From Dyella_B sp036746095 (GTDB taxonomy: Bacteria; Pseudomonadota; Gammaproteobacteria; Xanthomonadales; Rhodanobacteraceae), in the NCBI RefSeq assembly GCF_036746095.1, contig NZ_DAIOEU010000002.1, positions 124,001 through 188,000 on the forward strand: DNA of 64,000 bases. The letters are read 5' to 3'. The notes beneath the pieces were generated by a model. The model had not been told where the DNA came from. It worked only from the letters and a program-made list of their open reading frames with translations, and searched no databases. The translations under genes were made by a program, and so were the position numbers. Shown here piece after piece: positions 25,780 to 32,897 of the stretch. Within the stretch, counting starts at the first letter, position 1; each line of letters begins with the position of its first letter.

Positions 25780-26370
25780 TCAGAACAACCGGAAGCCCAA
25801 ACCAAGGCCAAGTGAGAGCCCCAGGATCAGACCAGCCAAACCACCCATCCAGAATCGCCGAGTAGCAGCCAAGACTGCGGAGCTTGCCACTCGCGCGGCT
25901 CGCTCATTCGCTGTCTGCGAGGCAGTCGCCAACGCACTCACGCGGCCCGACAACGCCAGGATTTGATCGGCAACTGTGGAACCAAGATTGTGCAACTCAG
26001 CGGTAAGCTCTTCACGTCCTTTCAGGAAAATGGCTTTGAGTTCATTCGACGTCGCGACGTTGGCATCCATAGATTGCCGGCGCCCCTTCTCGTTGAAGAG
26101 AATGCGCAAGGTTTCGATGATGGTGCTCTTGCCAGCATTGGTTTCCCCAAAGAAGGCAATGGTGAATTTCTCCCATTCGGCATGGCGGTCCAGATGTCCC
26201 ATGTCGTCGTCAAAGCGGTCGTTTAGCGCAGTCAGGCTCTCCCGCACCTCAGCTAGGTACCTATTACCCTCTTCATCGTCGATCTTGATCTCCGAAAGAT
26301 CGGTCAAGGCGCTCGATAATGACTTTCGTGCTTGCTTGTACAGTTGAGACACGTCGTTGGATTCAGTCAT
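25780..26370 (-). CDS. leoC: LeoC, P-loop half of a split dynamin with C-terminal membrane anchor
   Basis: This 196-residue protein starts at ATG 26370 (an 84-bp longer frame is possible). An N-terminal helical part precedes P-loop GETNAGKST (75-83) in the context KFTIAFFGETNAGKSTIIETLRI. Helices follow (GREELTAELHNLGSTVADQILALSGRV), then one glycine-rich transmembrane helix at the extreme C-terminus. It has no G3 or G4 motif. The next gene, 16 bp downstream, has those but no P-loop. The two probably form one nucleotide-binding unit, with LeoC tethering it to the membrane. Confidence 0.7.
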   Translation of the reverse strand: MTESNDVSQLYKQARKSLSSALTDLSEIKIDDEEGNRYLAEVRESLTALNDRFDDDMGHLDRHAEWEKFTIAFFGETNAGKSTIIETLRILFNEKGRRQSMDANVATSNELKAIFLKGREELTAELHNLGSTVADQILALSGRVSALATASQTANERAARVASSAVLAATRRFWMGGLAGLILGLSLGLGLGFRLF

Positions 26371-26656
26371 AAAATGGTCAATTATTGAACTCGGATCAAA
26401 CCCGAACAAAGGGGCCAGAGAGTAGATCGCCCAATGCGTTGCGAGCCTTCTCATTGATGATTAGACCTGGCGCAGTGAATGGACTGATATCTGCGCGTGT
26501 AGAGGCTTTTTGCGGGCGTCCTCTTCCAGAATCACAAGCTTTGGCCGCATCGCCCAATGAAGCGGTTGTCCATTGAAATCACCCTCAAATTGCTTCCAGA
26601 AAGCGACGTGCTTATCGTCATGTCACGTGCTTCGGAGGAAAAGGAGATCTCTCAGA

Positions 26657-26884
26657 TCACTCCCCAATGAGCTTCTCAAAAGGCGGAAGATTACTGGAGA
26701 TTTTTTGCTCCTCCCCATAACCAACCTTGAGCTTCTCCAAAGCCTTTTCGTATTTCAGCAACCGAAGCTCAAGCTCCCCAGCCTCTGGACTGTCATCCGC
26801 CTCCAGCTGCTTCGCGAGATCATTGATCATCGCATCCACTGCCTGGATGGCCATCCGAAGCGTTACGCCATCAATCTCAGCCAT
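26657..26884 (-). CDS. Tsi2-like immunity protein
   Basis: This 75-residue, acidic, two-helix protein matches my recollection of Pseudomonas aeruginosa Tsi2 along its length. Shared features are LRMAIQAVDA near the start, a QLxxDD turn, ELExxLxxYExAxxxLKxxY in the second helix, and the ending LPPFEKLI. Tsi2 dimers bind and neutralise the toxin Tse2 in the cytoplasm. The gene lies 10 bp after the Tse2-like gene, the same toxin-then-immunity order as in P. aeruginosa. The 286 bp after it, up to leoC, show no convincing gene. Confidence 0.75.
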   Translation of the reverse strand: MAEIDGVTLRMAIQAVDAMINDLAKQLEADDSPEAGELELRLLKYEKALEKLKVGYGEEQKISSNLPPFEKLIGE

Positions 26885-26894
26885 ACCGATGCCT

Positions 26895-27353
26895 CTACGC
26901 CTTTACGCCACGACGAGATAATTCTACCGACCGCGCTACAGCGCTACGGGCAAAGTTTTCCAGCGCTCCCTCCATAGCATCCTTTCTCATGGGCGCCTTG
27001 GCCTCGATCTGATAGTGAGTCGCCTTGAGCCGCTTGTTGTAACCCGTATTTGCAACGATGAGCGAAGCCGGTATCGACGTGCCTTCCGGAATGGGAAAAG
27101 ACAACCAGCCTGACTTGGTAAACACGCCAGATCGATCGAATAGCGACGTCCCCTGCCCGGTTCCCACCCACTCGACGTTCTTTACGAGGTAGACCTGGAT
27201 GTCTGCTTCACGGACGCCGCCATTGGGCAACGGTCTGTCGTAGAAGTCGGGATGAAGTACTCCGGGGGCGGCCTCATCCTCGATCATCACACCATCGGGA
27301 AATTGTTCGATGCGGCATGATCTGTAGAGATTCAAAGCTGTCGTTTCTGTCAT
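26895..27353 (-). CDS. Tse2-like NAD-dependent toxin
   Basis: The start at 27353 follows AAGGAG at seven bases and gives 152 residues. Landmarks shared with P. aeruginosa Tse2, recalled rather than searched, are LYR near the N-terminus, GVLHPDF, GTSLFDRSGV, IPEGTSIPASL, YNKRLKATHY and a C-terminal NFxRxA. Tse2 is a cytoplasm-acting toxin with an ADP-ribosyltransferase-like fold, delivered by H1-T6SS in Pseudomonas. No type VI genes are in the window, so here it may be a resident toxin-antitoxin pair or an orphan effector cassette beside the defence island. Confidence 0.78.
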   Translation of the reverse strand: MTETTALNLYRSCRIEQFPDGVMIEDEAAPGVLHPDFYDRPLPNGGVREADIQVYLVKNVEWVGTGQGTSLFDRSGVFTKSGWLSFPIPEGTSIPASLIVANTGYNKRLKATHYQIEAKAPMRKDAMEGALENFARSAVARSVELSRRGVKA

Positions 27354-27553
27354 GCAAACACTCCTTCGTAGCTGGGGCAAGTTAAAACGGTTCAGCGCAA
27401 TGATTCGTCCAATGTCCTAAGTCTGAGCGGCGACTCAATATGGCCGTGTAGATGTGCATGGCGGTGTTGGGATTGTCATCCCAGCCTACAGTGCTGCCGA
27501 ATGGTCGTTGGTGATTGCCAGCTCCATGATGGCGGAGATCAAGAACATTCTTT

Positions 27554-27736
27554 CTATGAGCGGCGATAGCGTTTCGCCGTTTCGTATCGGATGCCTGCTT
27601 TGATCTCGTTGAGCCATTGCATGTTGCCCAGCTTGTAGGCCATGCCGGGTGCAATGTCGTTCAACGCGATTCGCATGTCCTCGGCATGGGAACCAAACTC
27701 CCTGAAGGGATCCACCTTCGCCGTCTGCTTTGCCAT
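27554..27736 (-). CDS. Small hypothetical protein upstream of the Tse2-like gene
   Basis: This 60-residue frame (MAKQTAKVDPFREFGSHAEDM ... QWLNEIKAGIRYETAKRYRR) has natural-looking composition and a basic C-terminus, but a poorly spaced ribosome-binding site (AGGGG two bases before ATG). I do not recognise it. It may be a fragment left by island rearrangement. About 140 bp beyond its start, up to the repeat at 27878, hold nothing I can identify. Confidence 0.35.
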   Translation of the reverse strand: MAKQTAKVDPFREFGSHAEDMRIALNDIAPGMAYKLGNMQWLNEIKAGIRYETAKRYRRS

Positions 27737-27877
27737 ATCCCCTGTCCATGATTTGCTGGCTTGAGCGCCTTGGGCGCTTCGCGAAACCTATACGAATTGC
27801 GGGGCAGCGGCAACTTGCTAATTCATCTACCGGCCCGTGAGAGAGGGCATGGATATGCTCGGCTGTAGGAGCAAAGA

Positions 27878-27976
27878 ATCCAGTTCAGTACGCTGTGCGA
27901 AGCACTCAAAGCCTTTTATGTCGTGTGCTACGCACGTCATTTTTTACTGGATTCCCGCCTTCGCCGGAATGACGAG
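27878..27976. repeat. REP/REPIN-like element, left end truncated
   Basis: It reads gaatccagt ... gtgcgaagcac ... gtgctacgcac ... actggattc and ends CCTTCGCCGGAATGAC. The inner and right arms match elements at 30454-30630 and 38271-38390, but the outer left arm (GTCATTCCGGCGAAGG) is missing. It lies between the island and the tRNA terminator. Confidence 0.7.
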
Positions 27977-28087
27977 CGCGGGCGCCTGGCGTCTTGCGTA
28001 TCCTCAGCTTTGGAGCATGGCTTTCCAGCCAACCACATCGAAAAATGGCATGCCTTTTTGAGGCCACTGCATCTTTCAGCCACAAAA

Positions 28088-28109
28088 AAACCCGCCAACC
28101 GGCGGGTTT
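28088..28109 (-). terminator. Rho-independent terminator after the tpiA-secG-tRNA unit
   Basis: A nine-pair stem (AAACCCGCC with GGCGGGTTT) around a four-base loop is followed on the minus strand by seven T residues. It lies 46 bp past the tRNA 3' end and so closes the tpiA-secG-tRNA-Leu transcript. Confidence 0.85.
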
Positions 28110-28155
28110 CTTCTTTTCGCTACCGAACCCGTATGAGGATTCCGCAGCCTTCGAT

Positions 28156-28240
28156 TGGTGCCCAAGGGGGGACTCGAACCCCCACGACTTGCGTCGCTAC
28201 CACCTCAAGGTAGTGCGTCTACCAATTCCGCCACCTGGGC
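28156..28240 (-). tRNA. tRNA-Leu (anticodon GAG)
   Basis: This is an 85-base gene with CCA encoded. The acceptor stem pairs GCCCAGG with the 3' CTTGGGC end. The D arm (GGCGGAATTGGTAGACGCA), the anticodon arm CTACC-TTGAGGT-GGTAG, a class II variable arm and the T arm GGGGGTTCGAGTCCCCC are all present. GAG reads CUC/CUU Leu codons. Its 3' end points toward the defence island, a common integration geometry. Confidence 0.95.
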
Positions 28241-28254
28241 TAGTGTTTCGATTT

Positions 28255-28722
28255 TTACTTCTTGCTCGTTGCTGCTGCCGGGGCCGTGGGGGCGGGGACT
28301 TCGCCCTGCTGTGCCTTGGCCGGGGCGGGCTGGGCCGCTGGGACCTCACCGTTACCAGCGGGTGCCGCTGCCGGCACTTCAGCCTTTGGCTGGGCCGCGG
28401 GCTGCGCATTTTGCGGTTTGGCGGGTTGGTTGCCAAGACCTGCCATCACGCCGAGGCTGTTGTTGGCCTGCTGCTGGCGGATGACGCCGCCGTTGGCCTT
28501 CAAGTAGATGCCCATGCCGATGCTGAGCGCGAAGAACAGCGCGGCGAGCACGGCGGTGGAACGCGACAGGAAGTTGGCCGAACCGCGGGCGCCGAATACG
28601 GTGGCCGATGCGCCGGCACCAAAGCCGGAACCTGCTTCGGCGCCTGCACCGCGCTGCATAAGGATCAGCACGATCATCGCTGCAGCGATCAGGATGTAGA
28701 ACACGCTGAAGATGACGAACAT
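28255..28722 (-). CDS. secG: Protein-export membrane protein SecG
   Basis: This 155-residue SecYEG accessory subunit has two transmembrane helices (about 4-23 and 55-75) flanking the conserved cytoplasmic loop LMQRGAGAEAGSGFGAGASATVFGARGSANFLSR, which is diagnostic. An Ala/Pro/Gln-rich tail extends the C-terminus beyond E. coli length, as in related gammaproteobacteria. It lies between tpiA and tRNA-Leu, the usual order. Confidence 0.96.
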   Translation of the reverse strand: MFVIFSVFYILIAAAMIVLILMQRGAGAEAGSGFGAGASATVFGARGSANFLSRSTAVLAALFFALSIGMGIYLKANGGVIRQQQANNSLGVMAGLGNQPAKPQNAQPAAQPKAEVPAAAPAGNGEVPAAQPAPAKAQQGEVPAPTAPAAATSKK

Positions 28723-28749
28723 GAGGTCTCGCGTAGGGTTCGGTGTTGC

Positions 28750-29502
28750 TCAGTGGGCGACGTTGCAGATGGCGAGGAATTCGGAGGCAACGAGCGATGC
28801 ACCGCCAATCAACCCCCCATCCACGTCCGGCTGCGCAAACAGTTCTGCTGCATTGGCCGCTTTGACGCTGCCGCCATAAAGCAGCCGGGTCAGACGGGCA
28901 ATCATAGCATCCTCCTGCGCCAATTGGCTACGGATGAAGGCGTGCACTTCCTGCGCTTGCTGGGGGGTGGCGGTCTTGCCGGTGCCGATCGCCCAGACCG
29001 GTTCGTAGGAAATCAAGGCAGTGCCGAACGCCTGGATGCCATTGAGCGTCAGCACGGCGTGCAACTGCTGATGGATCACATCCATGGTGTCCCCCGCTTC
29101 GCGCTGGTGCAGGGTCTCGCCCACGCACAGCACGGGGGTGAGCCCGGCAGCGAGCACGGCGGCGAACTTGCGCGCCACCTTTTCATTGCTTTCGCTGTGA
29201 TGGTGGCGGCGCTCGGAATGCCCCACCAGCGCCCAGCGGCAGCCGACGTCGGCCACCATCTGGGCGGATATCTCGCCGGTGTACGGCCCCTGCCCCTGGT
29301 GCTCGCTGACGTCCTGCGCGCCGAAGCCAATACCGGAGGTGCCGTACTTGTCGACCAGTTGGGCCAGATAGGGATACGGGGGCAGGATCAGCACTTCAGT
29401 GTCGCTTCCGGACGTGCCCTTGACGATGTCGTCCATCAGGGCATCTGCCATCGAACGGCTGCCATGCATTTTCCAGTTAGCGGCGACGAGTTTTTTACGC
29501 AT
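28750..29502 (-). CDS. tpiA: Triosephosphate isomerase
   Basis: This 250-residue TIM-barrel enzyme interconverts dihydroxyacetone phosphate and glyceraldehyde 3-phosphate in glycolysis and gluconeogenesis. Catalytic landmarks are AANWKMHG (Lys near residue 11), GHSERR (His near 95), YEPVWAIGTGKTATP (catalytic Glu and loop 6) and the phosphate-binding YGGSVK ... GGLIGGASL. It lies 27 bp upstream of secG. Confidence 0.98.
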   Translation of the reverse strand: MRKKLVAANWKMHGSRSMADALMDDIVKGTSGSDTEVLILPPYPYLAQLVDKYGTSGIGFGAQDVSEHQGQGPYTGEISAQMVADVGCRWALVGHSERRHHHSESNEKVARKFAAVLAAGLTPVLCVGETLHQREAGDTMDVIHQQLHAVLTLNGIQAFGTALISYEPVWAIGTGKTATPQQAQEVHAFIRSQLAQEDAMIARLTRLLYGGSVKAANAAELFAQPDVDGGLIGGASLVASEFLAICNVAH

Positions 29503-29611
29503 GTCCGCATCCGTTACAAATGAAAGCTGGCAAGCTTAACGAGCACCCAGGGGCACGGCAACGCGCGTGCTGAATGCATTTTTATTTATATCGATCCAGC
29601 AGGGAATGATG

Positions 29612-30424
29612 ATGACAAAAGCTCGTCCGCTTAGCTTGATTACCGGCGCATCGGCCGGCATTGGCGCCGCCTTCGCCCGCGCGCTTGCTGCGCGTGCACA
29701 TGACGTGGTGCTGACAGCACGCCGCACGGATCGCCTGGAAGCCTTGGCGGATGAGTTGCGCAGTCAACACGGCGTGAATGCAACAGTGCTGACCAACGAC
29801 CTTGCCGATCCACACGGTGTTGAGCAGCTTTGCGCGGCGCTGGACGAACATGGCTTGCAAGTGGATTGGCTGATCAACAACGCCGGCTACGGCGTGCCCG
29901 GGCGTTTCGACCAGAACGATTGGCCGGTGCATGCGGATTTCCTGCGCGTGCTGGTAACCGCGCCGACGGAATTGGCGTGGCGTTTGATTGGCGGCATGCG
30001 CGAGCGCCGCTATGGGCGCATCGTAAATGTGGCTTCGCTGGCAGGGCATGTGCCGGGCAGCGCGGGACATACGCTGTATGCGGCGAGCAAGGCGTACATG
30101 ATCAAGTTTTCGCAATCGCTGGCGTTGGAGAATTCGGGTGTCGGCGTGAATGTTTGCGCACTGTGCCCCGGGTTTACGTATTCGGAGTTTCACGATGTGA
30201 CGGGCACGCGTGCATTGGTGAGCAAGATGCCAAGCTTCATGTGGCAGCATGCGGATGATGTGGTGCGGGAAGGGATTGACGCGGTGGAGCATGGCGAGGC
30301 CGTGCATGTGACGGGGCGCTTCAATCGCACGGTGAAGGGTTTGTTCAAGCTGATGCCGGATCGGATGGCCTTGCGGATGTCGGCGAAGCAGTCGAAGCGG
30401 TATCGGGCGCAGGGGGCGGAGTGA
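29612..30424 (+). CDS. Short-chain dehydrogenase/reductase
   Basis: Three consecutive ATGs occur; 29612 is preferred because AGGG lies seven bases upstream. The 270-residue protein has the classical SDR fold: cofactor motif TGASAGIG near residue 10, NNAG near 90, and catalytic Ser/Tyr/Lys with YAASK near 158. The Arg/Asp pattern after strand beta2 (TARRTDRLEALADELR) favours NADP(H). The substrate cannot be told. It is transcribed away from tpiA, and the 109-bp gap should hold both promoters. Confidence 0.9.
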   Translation: MTKARPLSLITGASAGIGAAFARALAARAHDVVLTARRTDRLEALADELRSQHGVNATVLTNDLADPHGVEQLCAALDEHGLQVDWLINNAGYGVPGRFDQNDWPVHADFLRVLVTAPTELAWRLIGGMRERRYGRIVNVASLAGHVPGSAGHTLYAASKAYMIKFSQSLALENSGVGVNVCALCPGFTYSEFHDVTGTRALVSKMPSFMWQHADDVVREGIDAVEHGEAVHVTGRFNRTVKGLFKLMPDRMALRMSAKQSKRYRAQGAE

Positions 30425-30453
30425 TTGCTGCTTGACGTGCAGGTTGCGTTGTC

Positions 30454-30630
30454 GTCATTCCGGCGAAGCCCGGACCTAGCGCGAAGCGGAGAACATCCGA
30501 AGGATGGCCCCGAAGGGGGAGCGAAGCGAATCATCCAGTTTAAATACGCTGCGCAAAGCACCCATAACCTTATTATGTCGCGTGCTTCGCACGGCATGTT
30601 TGACTAGATTCCGGCCTTCGCCGGAATGAC
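30454..30630. repeat. REP/REPIN-like element with internal insertion
   Basis: The outer arms GTCATTCCGGCGAAG and CTTCGCCGGAATGAC form an inverted repeat. Inside lie ATCCAGTTTAAATACGCTGC and GTGCTTCGCAC related to the element at 38271. The left arm is followed by about 60 extra bases rich in GAAGC/CGAAG (cgcgaagcggagaacatccg). It sits between convergent SDR and VIT genes. Confidence 0.7.
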
Positions 30631-30676
30631 GGTAAGGGAATGGCGAGATTGTTGCGAGGTTGTTTCACTTCAGCCC

Positions 30677-30706
30677 GCCCCTTCCCTACTCCACGTAGGG
30701 GAGGGA
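30677..30706. terminator. C-rich/G-rich palindrome after the VIT gene
   Basis: CTTCCCTAC and GTAGGGGAGGG face each other across five bases, starting 17 bp past the VIT stop. There is no T-run. The same motif type follows three other minus-strand genes here, so it probably marks or stabilises mRNA 3' ends. Confidence 0.4.
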
Positions 30707-30722
30707 GTAGATCCGGCACGTG

Positions 30723-31439
30723 TTACGGGGCTCCACCACCGATCCAATGCGCAAGCAGGAAGGCGGTGGCTGAGGCGAGGCCGCCGATCAGCACCGTTTG
30801 CAGCGCACTGCGCCAGCCGCTTACGCCGGTGAAGTGGCTCTTGGCTGCGCCGAATATCGCCAGCGCGATGCCGGTGCACACGATCGATACCAGCAGTGCC
30901 GGTTTCAATTGCGCGATCAACATGTACGGCACCAGCGGAACAAGGCCGCCGACGATGTACGCGCCGCCGATGGTAAGTGCGCTGCGCAAGGCGCGGCCGG
31001 GTTCGGGGGTTTCCAGACCGAGTTCGAAGCGCATCATGAAATCGACCCAGGCTTCGTGATCGTTGCGGAAGTGTTCGAGGATGGGTTCGCACGCGTCGCG
31101 GTGAAGGCCGTAGCCTTTGAATATCTCGACGATTTCGCGCTCTTCTTCGCGTTGCAGGTTGCGCACCTCGTGCAATTCGCGGCGGCGTTCTGAGTGATAG
31201 TGGTCGGCTTCGCTGCGTGCGGCGAGGTACCCCCCCAGGCCCATGGCGATGGCGCCGGCGGCGATTTCGGCGACGCCGGCAACGACCACGACGCGGCTGG
31301 CGACATTGGCTGCCGAAAGGCCCGCCGCCAGCGCAAACGGCACGGTAAGGCCATCGGCCATGCCGAGCACGATGTCGCGGACGGTGTCGGAGGCGGCGAA
31401 GTGGCGCTCGGTATGGGGATGGCGATGGCTGGCGGACAT
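30723..31439 (-). CDS. VIT1/CCC1-family iron/manganese transporter
   Basis: This 238-residue inner-membrane protein opens with the family signature SDTVRDIVLGMADGLTVPFALAAGLS. The first helix pair holds conserved Asp/Met residues. A cytoplasmic helical insertion rich in Glu (EADHYHSERRRELHEVRNLQREEEREIVEIF, about residues 75-110) corresponds to the metal-binding domain of plant VIT1, and three further helices follow. Members move Fe2+ or Mn2+ out of the cytoplasm using protons. It appears monocistronic. Confidence 0.9.
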   Translation of the reverse strand: MSASHRHPHTERHFAASDTVRDIVLGMADGLTVPFALAAGLSAANVASRVVVVAGVAEIAAGAIAMGLGGYLAARSEADHYHSERRRELHEVRNLQREEEREIVEIFKGYGLHRDACEPILEHFRNDHEAWVDFMMRFELGLETPEPGRALRSALTIGGAYIVGGLVPLVPYMLIAQLKPALLVSIVCTGIALAIFGAAKSHFTGVSGWRSALQTVLIGGLASATAFLLAHWIGGGAP

Positions 31440-31778
31440 GCGGAGGGCTCCCGGATAGCGCAGAGACTTTAGCGGGTTGTGCGCAAGGGGCCGGCAATGA
31501 GACGTACACGCATTGGCTTTTGCGGTGCGTGCTGCGCTGTTGGTGCAAGCGTGCGTTTCACATCGCGAAAGGCTAGCCCTCCCCCCTTGCAGAGCCTGCC
31601 CAGGACTTGATCCGGGGAGGATTTGAGTGCGGTGCGAGCGAAGCGAGCAGCGTTGGCGTCCCTGGTTGCCACACGAGTGCTGAATTGGCTATGCGCTAAC
31701 GCACAAGCAACCCCATTCTGGCCCTTCCCTACTACCGTAGGGAAAGGGGAAATGCAGCGCATGTGTTAGTACGTACCT
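31440..31778. other. Intergenic region between oxygenase and VIT genes
   Basis: The 339 bp hold no plausible gene. A C/G palindrome lies at 31722-31750 (CCCTTCCCTAC with GTAGGGAAAGGG), 28 bp past the oxygenase stop. The promoter of the VIT gene should be near 31440-31500, but I cannot pick boxes with confidence. Confidence 0.5.
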
Positions 31779-32738
31779 TCAGATCAACTTGATCTCGCGC
31801 AACCGCTGCATGAGGTATTCGTGCGAATTGATCGACGTGTCGTAGCGGCTGGGATTATCGGCCGTCACGCACTGCGGCAGCGGATCCAGCACCACATCCG
31901 GATTGGGATGCAGGAAATACGGCACCGAGTAGCGCGGCTTGCGCGCGTTGGCGTTCTGCGGGTTCACCACGCGGTGCGTCGTGGAGGGATACACGTGGTT
32001 GGTCAAACGCTGCAGCATGTCGCCGATGTTCACCACGATGGCGTCGCCTTCGGTGGTGATGGGTAGCCACTTGCCTTCGCGGGTAAACACTTCCAGGCCT
32101 TCGGCGCTGGCGCCGACCAGCAGGGTGATGAAGTTGATGTCTTCGTGGGCGCCCGCGCGTACGTTGGGGATGTTTTCTTCGGTGATGGGCGGGTAATGGA
32201 TCGGCCGCAGGATGGAATTGCCTTGGTCGATCTTGTCCTCGAAGTAGTTTTCCGGCAGTTCGATGTGCAAGGCCAGCGCACGCAGCACGCGGCTGCCAAG
32301 CAGGTCCAGCGCCTGGAACAACGCATAGCCGTATTCGCGAAAACCGGGCACCTCAGCCGGCCACAGGTTGGGCGGCATGAACTCGGCGAACCGCGAATGG
32401 CGGTCGATTTCCCGACCGATATGCCAGAACTCTTTCAGGTCGGGATAACGGCTGTCCTTCGCCGTTTCGATCTTGAACGGCGTGTAGCCGCGCGCGCCGC
32501 CGGAGCCCGGCACGTGGTACTTCATCTTGGTTTCAGCGGGCAGCGCAAAGAAGCGCTGGAAAGCATCGTAGGCGCCGTCGATCAGTTGCGGCGCAATGCC
32601 GTGGCCGCTGATGCAGCAAAAGCCGAATTCGCGATAGGCCGCGCCGAGTTCGGCGACGAAGGCCGCGCGATCGGTGTCGTAGCGGCGAATGTCGAGGGTG
32701 GGAACGTTTTTGGCAGGTGTGCGGGCAGATGTGTCCAT
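31779..32738 (-). CDS. 2-oxoglutarate/Fe(II) oxygenase of the isopenicillin N synthase family
   Basis: The start at 32738 gives 319 residues, matching family length; a longer frame adds an unlikely tail. The DIOX_N region (DRAAFVAELGAAYREFGFCCISGHGI) precedes the double-stranded beta-helix. The iron ligands are HED (in GAHEDINFITLL) and the distal His in STTHRVV, and the RYSVPYF motif should bind 2-oxoglutarate. The substrate is unknown; bacterial members include ethylene-forming-like and flavonoid-type hydroxylases of unclear role. Confidence 0.9.
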   Translation of the reverse strand: MDTSARTPAKNVPTLDIRRYDTDRAAFVAELGAAYREFGFCCISGHGIAPQLIDGAYDAFQRFFALPAETKMKYHVPGSGGARGYTPFKIETAKDSRYPDLKEFWHIGREIDRHSRFAEFMPPNLWPAEVPGFREYGYALFQALDLLGSRVLRALALHIELPENYFEDKIDQGNSILRPIHYPPITEENIPNVRAGAHEDINFITLLVGASAEGLEVFTREGKWLPITTEGDAIVVNIGDMLQRLTNHVYPSTTHRVVNPQNANARKPRYSVPYFLHPNPDVVLDPLPQCVTADNPSRYDTSINSHEYLMQRLREIKLI

Positions 32739-32897
32739 GCAGGTTGTCCAGATAGGCGTACGGTCTATTTGTGTCCGCCACCGCAGGGGCGGTGCACGTC
32801 GGGCCTCAGAAGCCTGTCTGGCGTATGCAGACAGGCTCCACTCCATGGCGACCTGGCATCTGTTCGCAGCGTTGCCGGAACAGGCAGCGCTACTGGT

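Noticed and set aside
26371..26656. Possible small gene between leoC and the Tsi2-like gene
   Set aside because: Minus-strand frames are very short and lack ribosome-binding sites, and the + strand 63-codon frame has no support. Nothing is annotated here.
10142..28156. Search for an integrase or att direct repeat bounding the island
   Set aside because: No recombinase-like protein was found, and no copy of the tRNA-Leu 3' end was seen near 10150-10350, so no att site is claimed.
27994..29523. 509-residue + strand frame across tRNA-Leu, secG and tpiA
   Set aside because: It runs antisense through three well-supported genes and has no recognisable domain.
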